Below are positions 10,758 through 20,301 of a DNA stretch of 64,000 bases, piece by piece. Each line of letters starts with the position of its first letter. Positions within the stretch are counted from its first letter, which is position 1. Position numbers and translations under genes: made by a program. The notes under the pieces are model-generated. The model had not been told where the DNA came from and made no database searches. It saw nothing but the letters and a program-made list of their open reading frames with translations. Origin of the DNA: Orientallactaga sibirica. Its lineage: Eukaryota > Chordata > Mammalia > Rodentia > Dipodidae. The stretch spans positions 10,223,501-10,287,500 of the forward strand of contig JAEOAD010000015.1 of assembly GCA_036365145.1 (NCBI GenBank), in the 5' to 3' direction.

Positions 10758-10922
10758 TTTTTTTTTTTTTTTTTTGGTGGGGGAGAGTTGAAGTAGTCTT
10801 TCTCTAGCCCAAGCTGACCTGACATTCAATATGTAGTCTCATGCTGACTTCTAACTCACAACAATCCTACTACTTTGGCCTTCCTAATCCTGGGATTAAA
10901 GGTATGCATTACTATGCCCAGC
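10756..10922 (-). mobile_element. B1 SINE
   Basis: Diverged antisense B1 with a 21-base poly(T) start. It marks the point where the MaLR 3' LTR is lost and L1-A 3'UTR sequence resumes, so a deletion accompanied or followed its insertion. Confidence 0.88.
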
Positions 10923-11275
10923 ACAGAGGGAGAGAATGAACACAAATCCATCATATCCAATCAGAGAGCCTTTGGTTACTGCAGTAACAGCATAACACTA
11001 TTACACTGGATTCATCATGACAGGTGCAACAGTTGTATAGTTCACAGGGTTCTCTGCTGGCTAATGGTTTTTCAGCTCAGGATCAGCTTGATTTCTTAGT
11101 TCTAGCAACCAATACATGTGGTGTCTTCAGCAATAGGATCTTAAATTCTAGTTCTTGTAGGGAACCAAGCATGGGAAATAGCCTGTATTGTTTTGGGGGA
11201 CCTCATGGACCTCCATGACCAACAACTCACTGAAAGGATTTCTACCACTGGAACTGGGATTGTCCTGTAACAACC

Positions 11276-11670
11276 TGTGGTAGTTTGAATGTATGGCCCC
11301 ATAGACTAAGTTATTAGATTAAAATTGAGTTTGCAGCTTCAGCCTCTCACAGGCTGACTCCTGCTACAGGGAGTGTATCACTAGGGGCAGATCTTGGAGT
11401 CCAGCCCTAAGTTGTGTTTGGGAGTGGATCTGATTCAGTCCAAAGGTGGAAGACAGCAAGTCTGCTCTGGCAGGTTTGTGTGTGCTTGTGCTAGTGTTAT
11501 GTTTGCTACAGTGGTTTCTCTCTGCTTGGATGTATGGAAGTAAGCAGCTTCTTATGCATTGATGGAACTTTCTCTGGATCTGTAAGCTTGAAATAAATCC
11601 TATTCCTCCCATAAACTGTGTCTGGTTTGGATGTTTATCTCAGCAATGTGGAACTGTTGTACTTACTACA
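11276..11670 (+). mobile_element. Solo MaLR-type LTR
   Basis: This 395-bp LTR runs from TGTGGTAGTTTGAATG to ..CTTACTACA, with AATAAA at about 11592. It is flanked by CAACC (11271-11275) and CTACC (11671-11675), a 5-bp duplication with one change, and is in the L1-A 3'UTR. It is the same family as the LTRs of the provirus at 7569. Confidence 0.87.
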
Positions 11671-12474
11671 CTACCTATGGCTTAAGTTTTATGTTTTGTT
11701 ATCTAACAAAGAAGTAGGTTTCCATGTGGTTTATTCACCTCATCCTTAGTTTTGCTTAAACCTCCCCCATTCCCTTCTCTCTTCTATCTGTCTCTTCCCT
11801 CCTAACGCCTAGAGCCCCTCTTAGGTTCTACCCCTTCCACTATCCTGTCCCTCTAGTTTACTTACATTACTACTATCTCCTCCTCTTAAGCCCTCTCCCT
11901 CCTCCCTCCTAATTTCACTTTTCTAGCTTCTTGGCCTGTAGTACTGATTCTTAATACATCTTATATTTAAATCTAAAAATTCAATGCTAGGATCCACATA
12001 TGAGAAAGAACCTGCAGCATTTGTCTTTTTATATCTGGGCTACTTCACTTAGCATAATATTTTCCAGATCCATCCATTTTCTAGCAAATTCTATCTTTCT
12101 TTAGTGCTGAATAGAATTTCATTGTGTATATGTGCCACATCTTTATTATCCATTTGTAAGTTGATGGACTTCGAAGTTGAGTCCATTTCCTACATATTGT
12201 GAACAGAGCAGCAGCAAATGTGGCGAATATCTCAGTAAAAAATGGTAGAGTTCTTACAGTACATGTTCAGGAGTGGGATAGCTGGGACATATGGTAAGTT
12301 TATTTTTAACTCTTTGTAGAACCTCTACCTGATTTCCACAGTTAGCTCTACCAGTTTATACTCCTACAAACAAGGAATAAGGGTTCCTCTTTCCCACACT
12401 CTCACCAGCATTTGTTGCCATTTAATATTTTCAGGATAGCCATTCTGACTACAGTGAGATGGAATTACAGTGTT

Positions 12475-12480
12475 TTTTTA

Positions 12481-12512
<32 letters not shown>

Positions 12513-12655
12513 GGTTTTTCAAGGTAGGGTCTTGCTCTAGCTCAGGCTGACTTGGAATTCACTATGTAGTCTCAAGGTTGCCTCAAATTCACAGTGATCC
12601 TCCTACCTCTGCCTCCCAAGTGCTGGGATTAGACTTGTATGTCATCAAGCCCAGC
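12475..12655 (-). mobile_element. B1 SINE
   Basis: Antisense B1 with an (ATTT)n tail, 'ggtagggtcttgctctag' and 'gtgctgggattaga' blocks. Inserted in L1-A ORF2. Confidence 0.92.
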
Positions 12656-13150
12656 TGTTTTGTTTTTAATTTGCATTCATCCAGTAGTGAAAGATGTTGA
12701 ACATTTTTTGAGGTATTTACTGGCCTTTTGTATTTCTTCTTTTGAAATTTCTTTCAGATCCATGGTCCATTCTTTGGGTGTTTGGCTTTTTATTACTTAG
12801 GGTTTTTTTTTTATTATTTTTAGTTCTACATATGTTCTTGATATTAATCTTTTTAAAAAATTATATATATATATTTTTTTTTTCACATTCTGTAGGTTGT
12901 CCCTTGACTCGATTAAGCTTCCTTTACCATACAATAGATTTTTAGTTTTATGAGATCTTATATATTGATTGCTTGCCTTATTTCCTATGTTACCTGGATC
13001 TTCAGAAAATCCTTCACTACTCCTGTATCTTGAAATGTTCTCCCTACTTTTTTTCTCTAACTGTTCCTCAGTTTTAGGTCTTACATTAAGGTCCTTGATT
13101 TCAAGTTAATTTTTATGCAGGGTAAGAAATAAGGCTCTAAATTCATTCTT

Positions 13151-13383
13151 TTTTAAAAAATATATATATTTTAAATTATTTGTTTATTTACTTGAGAGTG
13201 ACAAACACAGAGAGAAGGAGAGAGAGAATGGGCGCATCAGGGCTTCCAGACACTGCAAACGAACTCCAGATGCATGTGCCACCTTGTGCATCTGGCTTAT
13301 GTGTGTCCTGGGGAGTTGAGCCTTGAACCGGGGTCCTTAGGCTTCACAGGTAAGCGCTTAACCACTAAGCCATCTCTCCAGCC
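13151..13383 (-). mobile_element. B2-like tRNA-derived SINE
   Basis: Antisense copy with a perfect 16-bp target duplication CTCTAAATTCATTCTT at 13135-13150 and 13384-13399, in L1-A ORF2. Confidence 0.96.
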
Positions 13384-14911
13384 CTCTAAATTCATTCTTG
13401 TACATGTAGATATCAAGTTTTCCCAACACCAGTGGTTGAAAATGTGGCCTTTTATCCAGTGGTTTTTTTTTTTAACCTCTTTGTCAAAAATCAGGTGGCT
13501 TTAGTTACATGAACTTACACCTGGATCCTCTATTCTATTTCATTGATTTATATATCTTTTATTATTGTGTCAGTACTGTGCTGTTTTTATTACTGTATCT
13601 CTGTAGTATAACTTGGAATCAGGTGTGATAATTCTTCTAACAGTATTCCTTTTGCTGAGGATGGTTTTGGGTATCTGAGTTCATTTGTGCTTCCATGTAA
13701 ATTTTGGGATTATTTTTTATTTCTGTGAAGAATGGTGCTAGAATTTTGATTGGAATTGCATTGAATCTATAATTTGCTTTTATTAGTACTGCCATTTTGA
13801 TGATACTAATTCTTCCAATCCATGAGCATGGGAGGTCTTTCTATTTTCCAGTGTCTTTCTCAGTTTCTGAGAATTTTAATTTTTCTTTGTTGTAGTGATA
13901 TTCTGAAAGAGAATATTCCAAGATACTTAACTTTTTGTGGCTATTGTACATGGGACTGTTTCCCTGATTTCTTTCTCAATATGTCTGTCATTAGAATATA
14001 AAAATACTACTGAATTTGTGTGCTAATTTTGTATCCTGACACCTTGCTGAAAGTATTTACCAGATCTAGAAGTTTTTTGGTAGTGTTGAGGGTCTCTTAT
14101 ATATAGAATCATATCATCTGAAAATAAGGCTAGTTTGTCTTCTTCCTTTCCAATTCATATCCCTTTTATTTCTTTTTCTTGTCACTCTAGGTAATACTTA
14201 AAGTACTATGTTAAATAGCAGTGGGGAGAGTGGCCACACTTGTTTTGTTTCAGATCCTAATGGGAATGCTTCGAGATTTTCCCTAGTTAGTATAATGTTG
14301 GTTATAGGTTTGAGAATATATATATATATATCCTTTATTATTTGGAGATATTATTCTTCTATCCCTAGTCTGTCCAGTGTTTTTATGGAGGGATATTGTC
14401 AAAGGCCTTTTTTGCATCAGTTGAGAAATGAGCTTGTGAGTTCTTCTCTGAGTCTATTCATGTGATGTTTATTGATTTACATATGTTGAACATCCCTGCA
14501 TAGAACAAAGTTTACTTGGCCAAGGCAGATGATCTTTTTGATGTGTTTGTGTTCAGTTTACAAGTGTTTTATCAGTAATTTTTGCATCTATGTTGATCAG
14601 AGATTATTGGTCTGTAGTTTTTTGTTTTTGTTATGTCTCTATCTCATTTTGGTATTTAATGCTGGCTTCAAAGAAGGAATTAAGGAATATCCCCTCTTTT
14701 TATGAACTAATTTGAAAAGCAGTGGTTTCAGATCTTATAAAGGTCTGATAGAATTCTGCAGCGAACCCACATGGACCTAGACTTCTTTTGATTGGGGGAT
14801 TTTTAATTACTACTTCAATCTCTTTTCTTGTTACAAATCTGTTTAAATTCCTTACTTATCTTGACATAACTTCCACAGGTCTATGCATCAAAAAATTCAT
14901 CCTTTTCTTTT

Positions 14912-15064
14912 TTTTTTGGTTTGTTTTTCAAGGTAGGGTTTTGCTCTAGCCCAGGCTGACCTGGAATTCACTATGTAGTCTTAAGGTGGCCTCAAACTCA
15001 TGGCGATCATCCTACCTCTGCTCGTGAGTACTAGGATTGAAGGCATGTGCTACCACACCTGGCT
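14912..15064 (-). mobile_element. B1 SINE
   Basis: Antisense, somewhat diverged B1. Flanks ATCCTTTTCTTTTT and ATCCTTTTTTTTTT suggest a degenerate target duplication. Confidence 0.9.
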
Positions 15065-15886
15065 ATCCTTTTTTTTTTTTTTTTTTTTTTGGTAGAATAT
15101 GGAATAGAGGCTTTTGAAGTATGTCCTTATGATTTAATTTTATTTGTGATTGTTGTAATACCTTCTTTTCCATCTCTTTCGTCTTTGCCATCTAATATAT
15201 TGATTAGGGTCTTCTCTTTCAGTTAATTTGGCTAAGAATTTATCAATCTTGTTATTTTTTTCAAAAGAGCCAACCCATGGTTTCATCAATTATTTTATTT
15301 TTTCGTTTTTTTTTTTATTTCTTTGATGTCTGCCCCAATCGTCTTTATTTCTTTCCATCTAGCACATTGGGAATTTCTTTGTTCTTGTTTATGAAAGGCC
15401 TTTAGGCACATCGTTACATTATTTAATAGAGATCTTTCAGTTTTTGTTATGAAGGCATTTAGAGCTGTAAACTTCCCTCTTAGGACTACCTCCATTGTGT
15501 CCCATAAATTTGAGTATATCATGTTTTCATTTTCATTTGGTTCTATATTTTGATTTCTTTCTTGATTTCTTTAGTAGCACATTTACTATTTAATATTGTG
15601 GTATTCAATCTCCAGTAGTTTGTGTATTTTCTGTAGTTTGTCTTGTTGTTGATTTTTCTAGTTTCATTGAACCGTGGTCAGATGAAATCCAAGAGTTATT
15701 TCAATTTTCCTAAATTAGTTTCAGTTTCTTTATGTCTTAATATATGATCTATTTCAGAGACAGTTCCATGGGCTGCTGAGAAGAATAGGTATTCTATGGT
15801 GTTTGGATGGAATGTTCTGTAAATGTGTTAGATCCATTTGATCTATGGTGCCATTTAACTTTATTGTATATCTATTGTATATTCAA

Positions 15887-16041
15887 GTCGGGTATGGTGG
15901 TGTATGTCTTTAATGCCAGTATTTGGGAGGCAGAGCTAGGAGAATTGCCATGAGTTTGAGGACCTCCTGATACTACATATTGATTTCTAGGTCAGCTTGA
16001 GCTAGAGTAAGACCCTACCTCAAAAAAAAAAAAAAAAAAAA
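15887..16041 (+). mobile_element. B1 SINE
   Basis: Sense B1 from 'gtcgggtatggtggtg' to a 20-base A tail. It is the only sense B1 in L1-A; no clear target duplication. Confidence 0.9.
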
Positions 16042-16456
16042 GACTTATCTGTTTATATTCTATCTAGATGATCTGTCTATTGATGACAGTGGAGTATTGA
16101 AGTCTTCTGGTATTATTGTGTTAGGATTTATCCCTGACTTTATACCTAGTAGATTTTGTTTTATAAGATTATGTACACCTGTGTTTGGTGCATGTGTTTA
16201 GAATTAGAATATCCTGTTGGTAAGTTGTTCCTTTGATCAGTATGGAGTGACCTTCTTTATCTCTTCTGATTAATTTTGGTGTAAAGTCTATTTTGACAAA
16301 TACTATAATAGCCGTACCTGCTTGTTTCCTAATTCCATTTTTTAAAATATCTTTCTTCCATCTTTCTTCCTAAGGTAGGTATCTGTCTTTGACAATTAGT
16401 GAGTTTCTTGAAAGCAGTAAAAGGATGTATTCTGTTTTCTAATCCACCCTGTTAAT

Positions 16457-16838
16457 TTTTAGGGTCCCTCCTAGGGCCAGCCCAGGAGGGACACAGGGTC
16501 TCTGCCGGGTAGGGGGTGAGAGGCACGGAGTCACAACACAGACTCCGGGAGTTGGGTGGAAGCAGGCAGAGGGCGAGCTGCTGCAAACTCATTTATTCAA
16601 GGAAGTGTAGGGGATTTTAAGGGGCTTGGCTGGCCAATCATTGTATGGGGTGGTCCCCTTTTTGTGACCAATGACAGCCTGTCTCTGGACAGATCATCTC
16701 GTAGCAGGTTTCTTGCAAGCATGGGACTGTAGCTGTTGTCATGCCAGGCCTGCGCAGGACACCATGTTCACAGAAGCCACTTCCTGGTTTCTTCTGACCT
16801 GCGCTCTGGCTGGGGCCAGACCTGCATTGTGCCATACA
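16457..16838 (-). repeat. Downstream (3') LTR of the class II ERV
   Basis: This 382-bp LTR starts TGTATGGCAC on the minus strand, just after the polypurine tract. A poly(A) signal AATAAA lies in reverse at 16592-16597. Its outer edge is altered (TTTTAGGG instead of TGTTGG..GGG), probably by mutation. Confidence 0.87.
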
Positions 16839-16851
16839 TATCCTCCTTTTT
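16839..16851 (-). other. Polypurine tract of the ERV
   Basis: On the minus strand AAAAAGGAGGATA directly precedes the TG of the LTR. This is where plus-strand DNA synthesis is primed in retroviruses, and it fixes the LTR boundary. Confidence 0.8.
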
Positions 16852-17024
16852 GTTTTTATTATTGGCAACCATGGGAGGCATGGTTCTTTGCCAAGCCATT
16901 GTTGACCCCATGCCCCAAGGGATCATCACATGTGACGGTGCCTGTCTTAGGTTGCCCCATCTCCTGGGGTCTTACCCGTCATTGACTACCTACCATCCTG
17001 GTGAGAAAACTCAAGGGGTGTGGC

Positions 17025-17491
17025 TGTTGCCTAGGAGGCATGGGAGGGTTAAGTGGTGGTGGCTCTGTGGCGTGTGAACGGTCCCAGCAAGCAAGAATCA
17101 ACTATAGAACCTGTAAAAGACTGGGGTAGGAAGGTTGCTGGGTGACTGTCATGAGCTCACCCTTAGCATCATAATTAGTAGCATTGAGTGTCCTTAATGG
17201 TAGCAGATCAATGTAATCAAAGGAGTTGCAAAGGAGTTTATGGCTGGTTGGAAGGTAGCATTACCATAAGAGGCATTAATAAGCAAAAGGCAAAGGTGTG
17301 GCTAAGGAGAAGTACTTGCTTGAAGGGAGAGGAATACAGCAAAATAGAGTGACTAAAATAAAGCCTAGGAAAAGCATGGGAATCTAGGCCCACCGCACCA
17401 AACAAGTATGGCCTAAGAATTGTCCAAGATGGTTTCTGGGAAGTGGTAGTAGGGAGAAAAGGAGATAAAAGGAGAAAAGGGGGGAATAAGT
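17025..17491 (-). other. ERV 3' internal region, unassigned
   Basis: The sequence lies between the integrase stop and the part shared by both 3' ends. No envelope motif or long frame is visible, so most or all of env appears deleted. A purine-rich tract at about 17452-17484 is noted. Confidence 0.5.
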
Positions 17492-18163
17492 TTACAGTCC
17501 TGTATCCAGACTGAGGGGTTTGGCATCATCCTCTTCATCAAGGTCGATCCCTGAGTGAGTGGCTGGCTGGATGTTTCTGGCAGGGATCCAGATGGGGATC
17601 TGTGAAGTTTCTGGAAAGACACAAGCATAACCTTGGCACTGTGTTAAAAGAGGGTGTGGTTCCTTCCAGATATTAGTAAGAGGATCCTTCCAGCAGACTA
17701 AGGATAAGGGCGTTGTGGTTGGTTGGGATCTCCAATGTTTGTAGGCTGGGGAGAGTCTTGCCTCGTCAAAGATGAGAAAATTGAGGGTGAAGAGAGCTTC
17801 CACCAGGGCCAAGTGGGGATCCTTGGGTGACATAGTGGACTTTTGTTTTATAATTAGTTCCTTTAGGGTCCAGTTAGTTCTCTCCACGATGGCTTGTCCT
17901 TGTGGGTTGTAGGGGATCCCAAGGGAGTGTTTTATTCCCCAAGATTCCACAAAGGATGTGAATTGGGCAGATGTGTATGGAGGGCCATTGTCAGTTTTAA
18001 TTGACCAGAGTATGCTCATGACCAACATAGCAGTTTTTGTCACCTTAATGACATGGAATGCCTTTTCCCCTGAGGGAGCAATAGCAAAAGTAAGCTTACA
18101 GTAAGTGTCCACAATGACATGGAAATATTTAGGGGTTACCAAAGGAAGGTATGTGGGTAACAT
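17492..18163 (-). pseudogene. pol: ERV integrase: catalytic core and C-terminal domain, open frame of 223 codons
   Basis: The frame begins inside the core. The DDE triad is visible: Asp in HVIVDT, Asp in KTDNGP, and Glu in QAIVERT, with exactly 35 residues between the second Asp and the Glu. NPQGQ and the late IWIPARN motif are typical of betaretrovirus-like integrases. The frame has no internal stop in this part, but its N-terminal zinc-binding domain is on another frame upstream and RT is absent. It cannot be a working polyprotein as it stands. Confidence 0.88.
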
Positions 18164-18215
18164 CCATCTGCCAGATAGAATTTGGGGTAAGACCTCTAGG
18201 ATTGAATCCTTGAGG

Positions 18216-18518
18216 CTATTGGGGGTCCAAGGGGCCTAGGAGGGCACATGCCTGAAAGGTACAGGTTAAATGTTTGTATTGGCTAAGCAAGAACTCAGGG
18301 TATAGGGTTTTTAGGTTAGTGGGGGATAGGTAGAACCTTTGGTGTAAACGTCTAGTTTGTTCTAAAGGTGGCAAGGAGGAGACAGCAATAAACTTGTCTA
18401 CCTGTGAATTCCCATCAGCAATAAAGCCAGGCAGACCAGTGTGTGAGTGAATGTGCTCAATAAGTCTGAAGGTAGATGGCCCATTGCAAAAGGACTTGTT
18501 CAAAGTAGGAGGAGTCAA
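18216..18518 (-). pseudogene. pol: ERV RNase H tail and integrase N-terminal domain remnant
   Basis: The frame shows HIHSHTGLPG..ADGNSQVDK, the end of RNase H in class II elements, then LEQTRRLHQRF and a distal Cys, the position of the integrase HHCC zinc finger. The second His and the paired Cys are not where expected, so the finger looks degenerate. A frame break separates it from the core at about 18164-18215. It overlaps the gag-like frame at 18457, marking the deletion joint. Confidence 0.75.
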
Positions 18519-19120
18519 CGCCAGATTCCTGGGCCTCCTTGAGGATGAGAGCCAGATCAGAGAGGGGGGTGGGATACCAGGGCCTGGCTATGGTATCTGG
18601 CCCTATGTTAACAGAGAAGGCAGCGAAGGGTGGGGCAATGGTGTGTGTCAGCAAACTGGCAGCTGCCTGGGTGTGTCCAGGACAGATCAGGCAGAGGTCC
18701 TTCCAAAGGTAAAGAGGGGGATGGGTGGTTGTGAATGTGGCTGCCTCGGGTGGAGCTTTGGGTAGTGGTCTTGTGAGTGACGAGATTTTTAAGAGCCACT
18801 TTCAGTTTTTCCTTACAGCTTTTGTTATGGGCAGAAATGACTTCCTCCATGGAGGACCCTTTAAGGCTGGCAATTATGGCAAGGCGGATGGGGTGGGGGT
18901 GTGCACCTTTCGTAAACCTCGTATTTCTTTGTGAGGAAGAGAACCCAGGACCAAATGGAAGTGTCCCAGATGTTCTCCAGACTAATCCATGGGGATAAAA
19001 TAAGAGTTTCATCCCAAAAGCTATGGAGGTCCTTTTGTTTCACTTTTAAGCCACGTTGCGGAGGAGGGCCTTAAGAGCCTGCAATTGCGGCATCCTCTGG
19101 TGGAGAGGGAGGTTGCCCAT
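18457..19120 (-). pseudogene. gag: ERV gag remnant (matrix and start of capsid-like sequence)
   Basis: An ATG-Gly start at 19120 fits a myristoylated matrix protein. Downstream text has the spacing of a betaretroviral matrix domain (LKALLRN near the start, then SPWI about 30 residues on). An in-frame TAA at codon 25 (19046-19048) and later frameshifts disrupt it. The last part (18654-18457) has a capsid-like PLSDLALILKEAQESGV stretch, then runs into the RNase H/integrase frame. The protease and RT segments are deleted between them. Confidence 0.6.
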
Positions 19121-19641
19121 TATGGCATGGTGGTGTTTGGGGGGGGGCTAGGCTGGGACACTCCTGAATCAAGGAGACTGAGAAAATAATAACCCAGATC
19201 AAAAATGATAGCCCAAAGGATAATCATGCAAACCACAACTCCTAATGCCGGGGCCAGCTGAGACATACAGATAGAATGTTTAGGACCCACGTGTCTTGTG
19301 CTTAGTGGGGGACTTACATGGGTCATTACTCCATGGCTGTATGCCCACACGGTGTCTCCGGGGAGGCTCAGCCAAACACCTCGGCTTGGTTCCGAAATCA
19401 GGTGGGTCAGACCCTTATGTGATTTCGCTGGGATGAACTGAGAATGGAGGGGCCAACACAGGCTTCGGGACCATGTGGCAATGTGTGCCTCCCTGCCGGG
19501 AAAAAGGATGAACAAAAGGAAAAGGCGGGAGGAGGGGGCTGCCCGCTCACCCTCAGGCAGCCATCAGCACACAGAAGAGCAAGGGGCTTTCTCACCAACA
19601 ATCAAGAAGGGGGCGTATTGCCAACACCGAGAGGGCAGAGG

Positions 19642-19659
19642 GTCCCTGTTCAGGGGCCA
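19642..19659 (-). other. ERV primer binding site, tRNA-Lys type
   Basis: Two bases after the LTR end on the minus strand lies TGGCCCCTGAACAGGGAC. It matches the tRNA-Lys3-type PBS at 16 of 18 positions as I recall that site. This also proves that the LTR at 19662-20048 acts as a 5' LTR. Confidence 0.82.
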
Positions 19660-19661
19660 GG

Positions 19662-20048
19662 TGTTGGGGGTCCCTCCTAGGGCCAGCCCAGGAGGGACGG
19701 CAGGGTCTCTGCTGAGTTGGGGCTGAGAAGCGCTGAATCACTACAAAGACTCCGGGAGTTGGGTGAAAGCAGGCAGAGGGCGAGCTGTAGCAAACTTGTT
19801 TATTCAAGGAAGTGTAGGGGGTTTTAAGGGGCTTGACTGGCCAATCATTGTATGAGATGGTCCCCTTTGACCACTGACCAATGATGGCCTGTCTCTGGAC
19901 AGATCATCTCGTAGCAGGTTTCTTGCGAGCATAGGACTGTAGCTGTTGTCATGGCAGGCCTGTGCAGGATGCCATGTTCACAGAAGCCACTTCCTGGTTT
20001 CTTCTGACATGCAGTCTGGCTAGGGCCAGACCTGCATTGTGCCATACA
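19662..20048 (-). repeat. Full LTR next to the PBS of the class II ERV
   Basis: This 387-bp LTR has TG..CA ends and a reverse AATAAA at 19799-19804. It is closely similar to the LTR at 16457-16838. A PBS lies on its downstream side and, unusually, a polypurine tract with 3' internal sequence on its upstream side. Confidence 0.88.
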
Positions 20049-20239
20049 TATCCTCCTTTTTGTTTTTATTATTGGCAACCCTGGGAGGCATGGTTCTTTG
20101 CCAAGCCATTGTTGGACCCAGACCCCAAGGGATCATCACATGCGACGGTGCCTGTGCCTGTCTCAGGTTGCCCCATCTCATGGAGTCTTACCCGTCATTG
20201 ACTACCCACCATCCTAGTGAGAAAACCTGAGGGGTGTGG
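20049..20239 (-). repeat. Duplicated ERV 3' internal end with second polypurine tract
   Basis: This block is homologous to 16839-17024, including the polypurine tract at 20049-20061. It has a 6-base gtgcct duplication absent from the other copy. Its place upstream of the PBS-linked LTR is not that of a simple provirus. Confidence 0.85.
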
Positions 20240-20295
20240 CCTGGTTTCTTTTAGTATGTGGTCTGGCTAGGGCCAGACCTGCATTGTGCCATACA
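20240..20295 (-). repeat. Third, partial LTR (56 bp of U3) at the outer edge of the ERV
   Basis: The text from 'ctggtttctt' to 'gtgccataca' repeats the U3 start seen at 19993-20048 and 16783-16838. It ends at the TSD GTTAAT, so it is the true outer LTR edge, joined by deletion to 3' internal sequence. Confidence 0.85.
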
Positions 20296-20301
20296 GTTAA
20301 T

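Larger units (their letters stand above)
11990..16450 (-). pseudogene. L1-A ORF2 remnant, antisense
   Basis: The minus strand shows ORF2 blocks such as GKFTALNAFITKTERSLLNN and KQEQRNSQ (15522 downward). Frames are broken by many stops, three B1s and one B2-like SINE. The N-terminal end continues beyond the retroviral insertion at about 20302-20420. Not functional. Confidence 0.85.
16457..20295 (-). mobile_element. Class II (betaretrovirus-like) endogenous retrovirus, deleted, with an extra partial LTR
   Basis: Reading on the minus strand the order is: LTR fragment (20295-20240), a copy of the 3' internal end with PPT (20239-20049), full LTR (20048-19662), PBS, gag remnant, RNase H tail and integrase, unassigned 3' internal region, PPT, full LTR (16838-16457). 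The whole is bounded by GTTAAT (16451-16456 and 20296-20301). A 6-bp duplication and a tRNA-Lys-type PBS are usual for class II ERVs. Protease, RT and recognisable envelope are missing. It splits L1-A ORF2 near its endonuclease end. Defective. Confidence 0.88.

Noticed and set aside
19120..19515. 131-codon minus-strand frame upstream of gag, with a hydrophobic stretch that at first looked like envelope
   Set aside because: It lies between the PBS and the gag start, i.e. in the leader, where env does not belong; no envelope motif is present.
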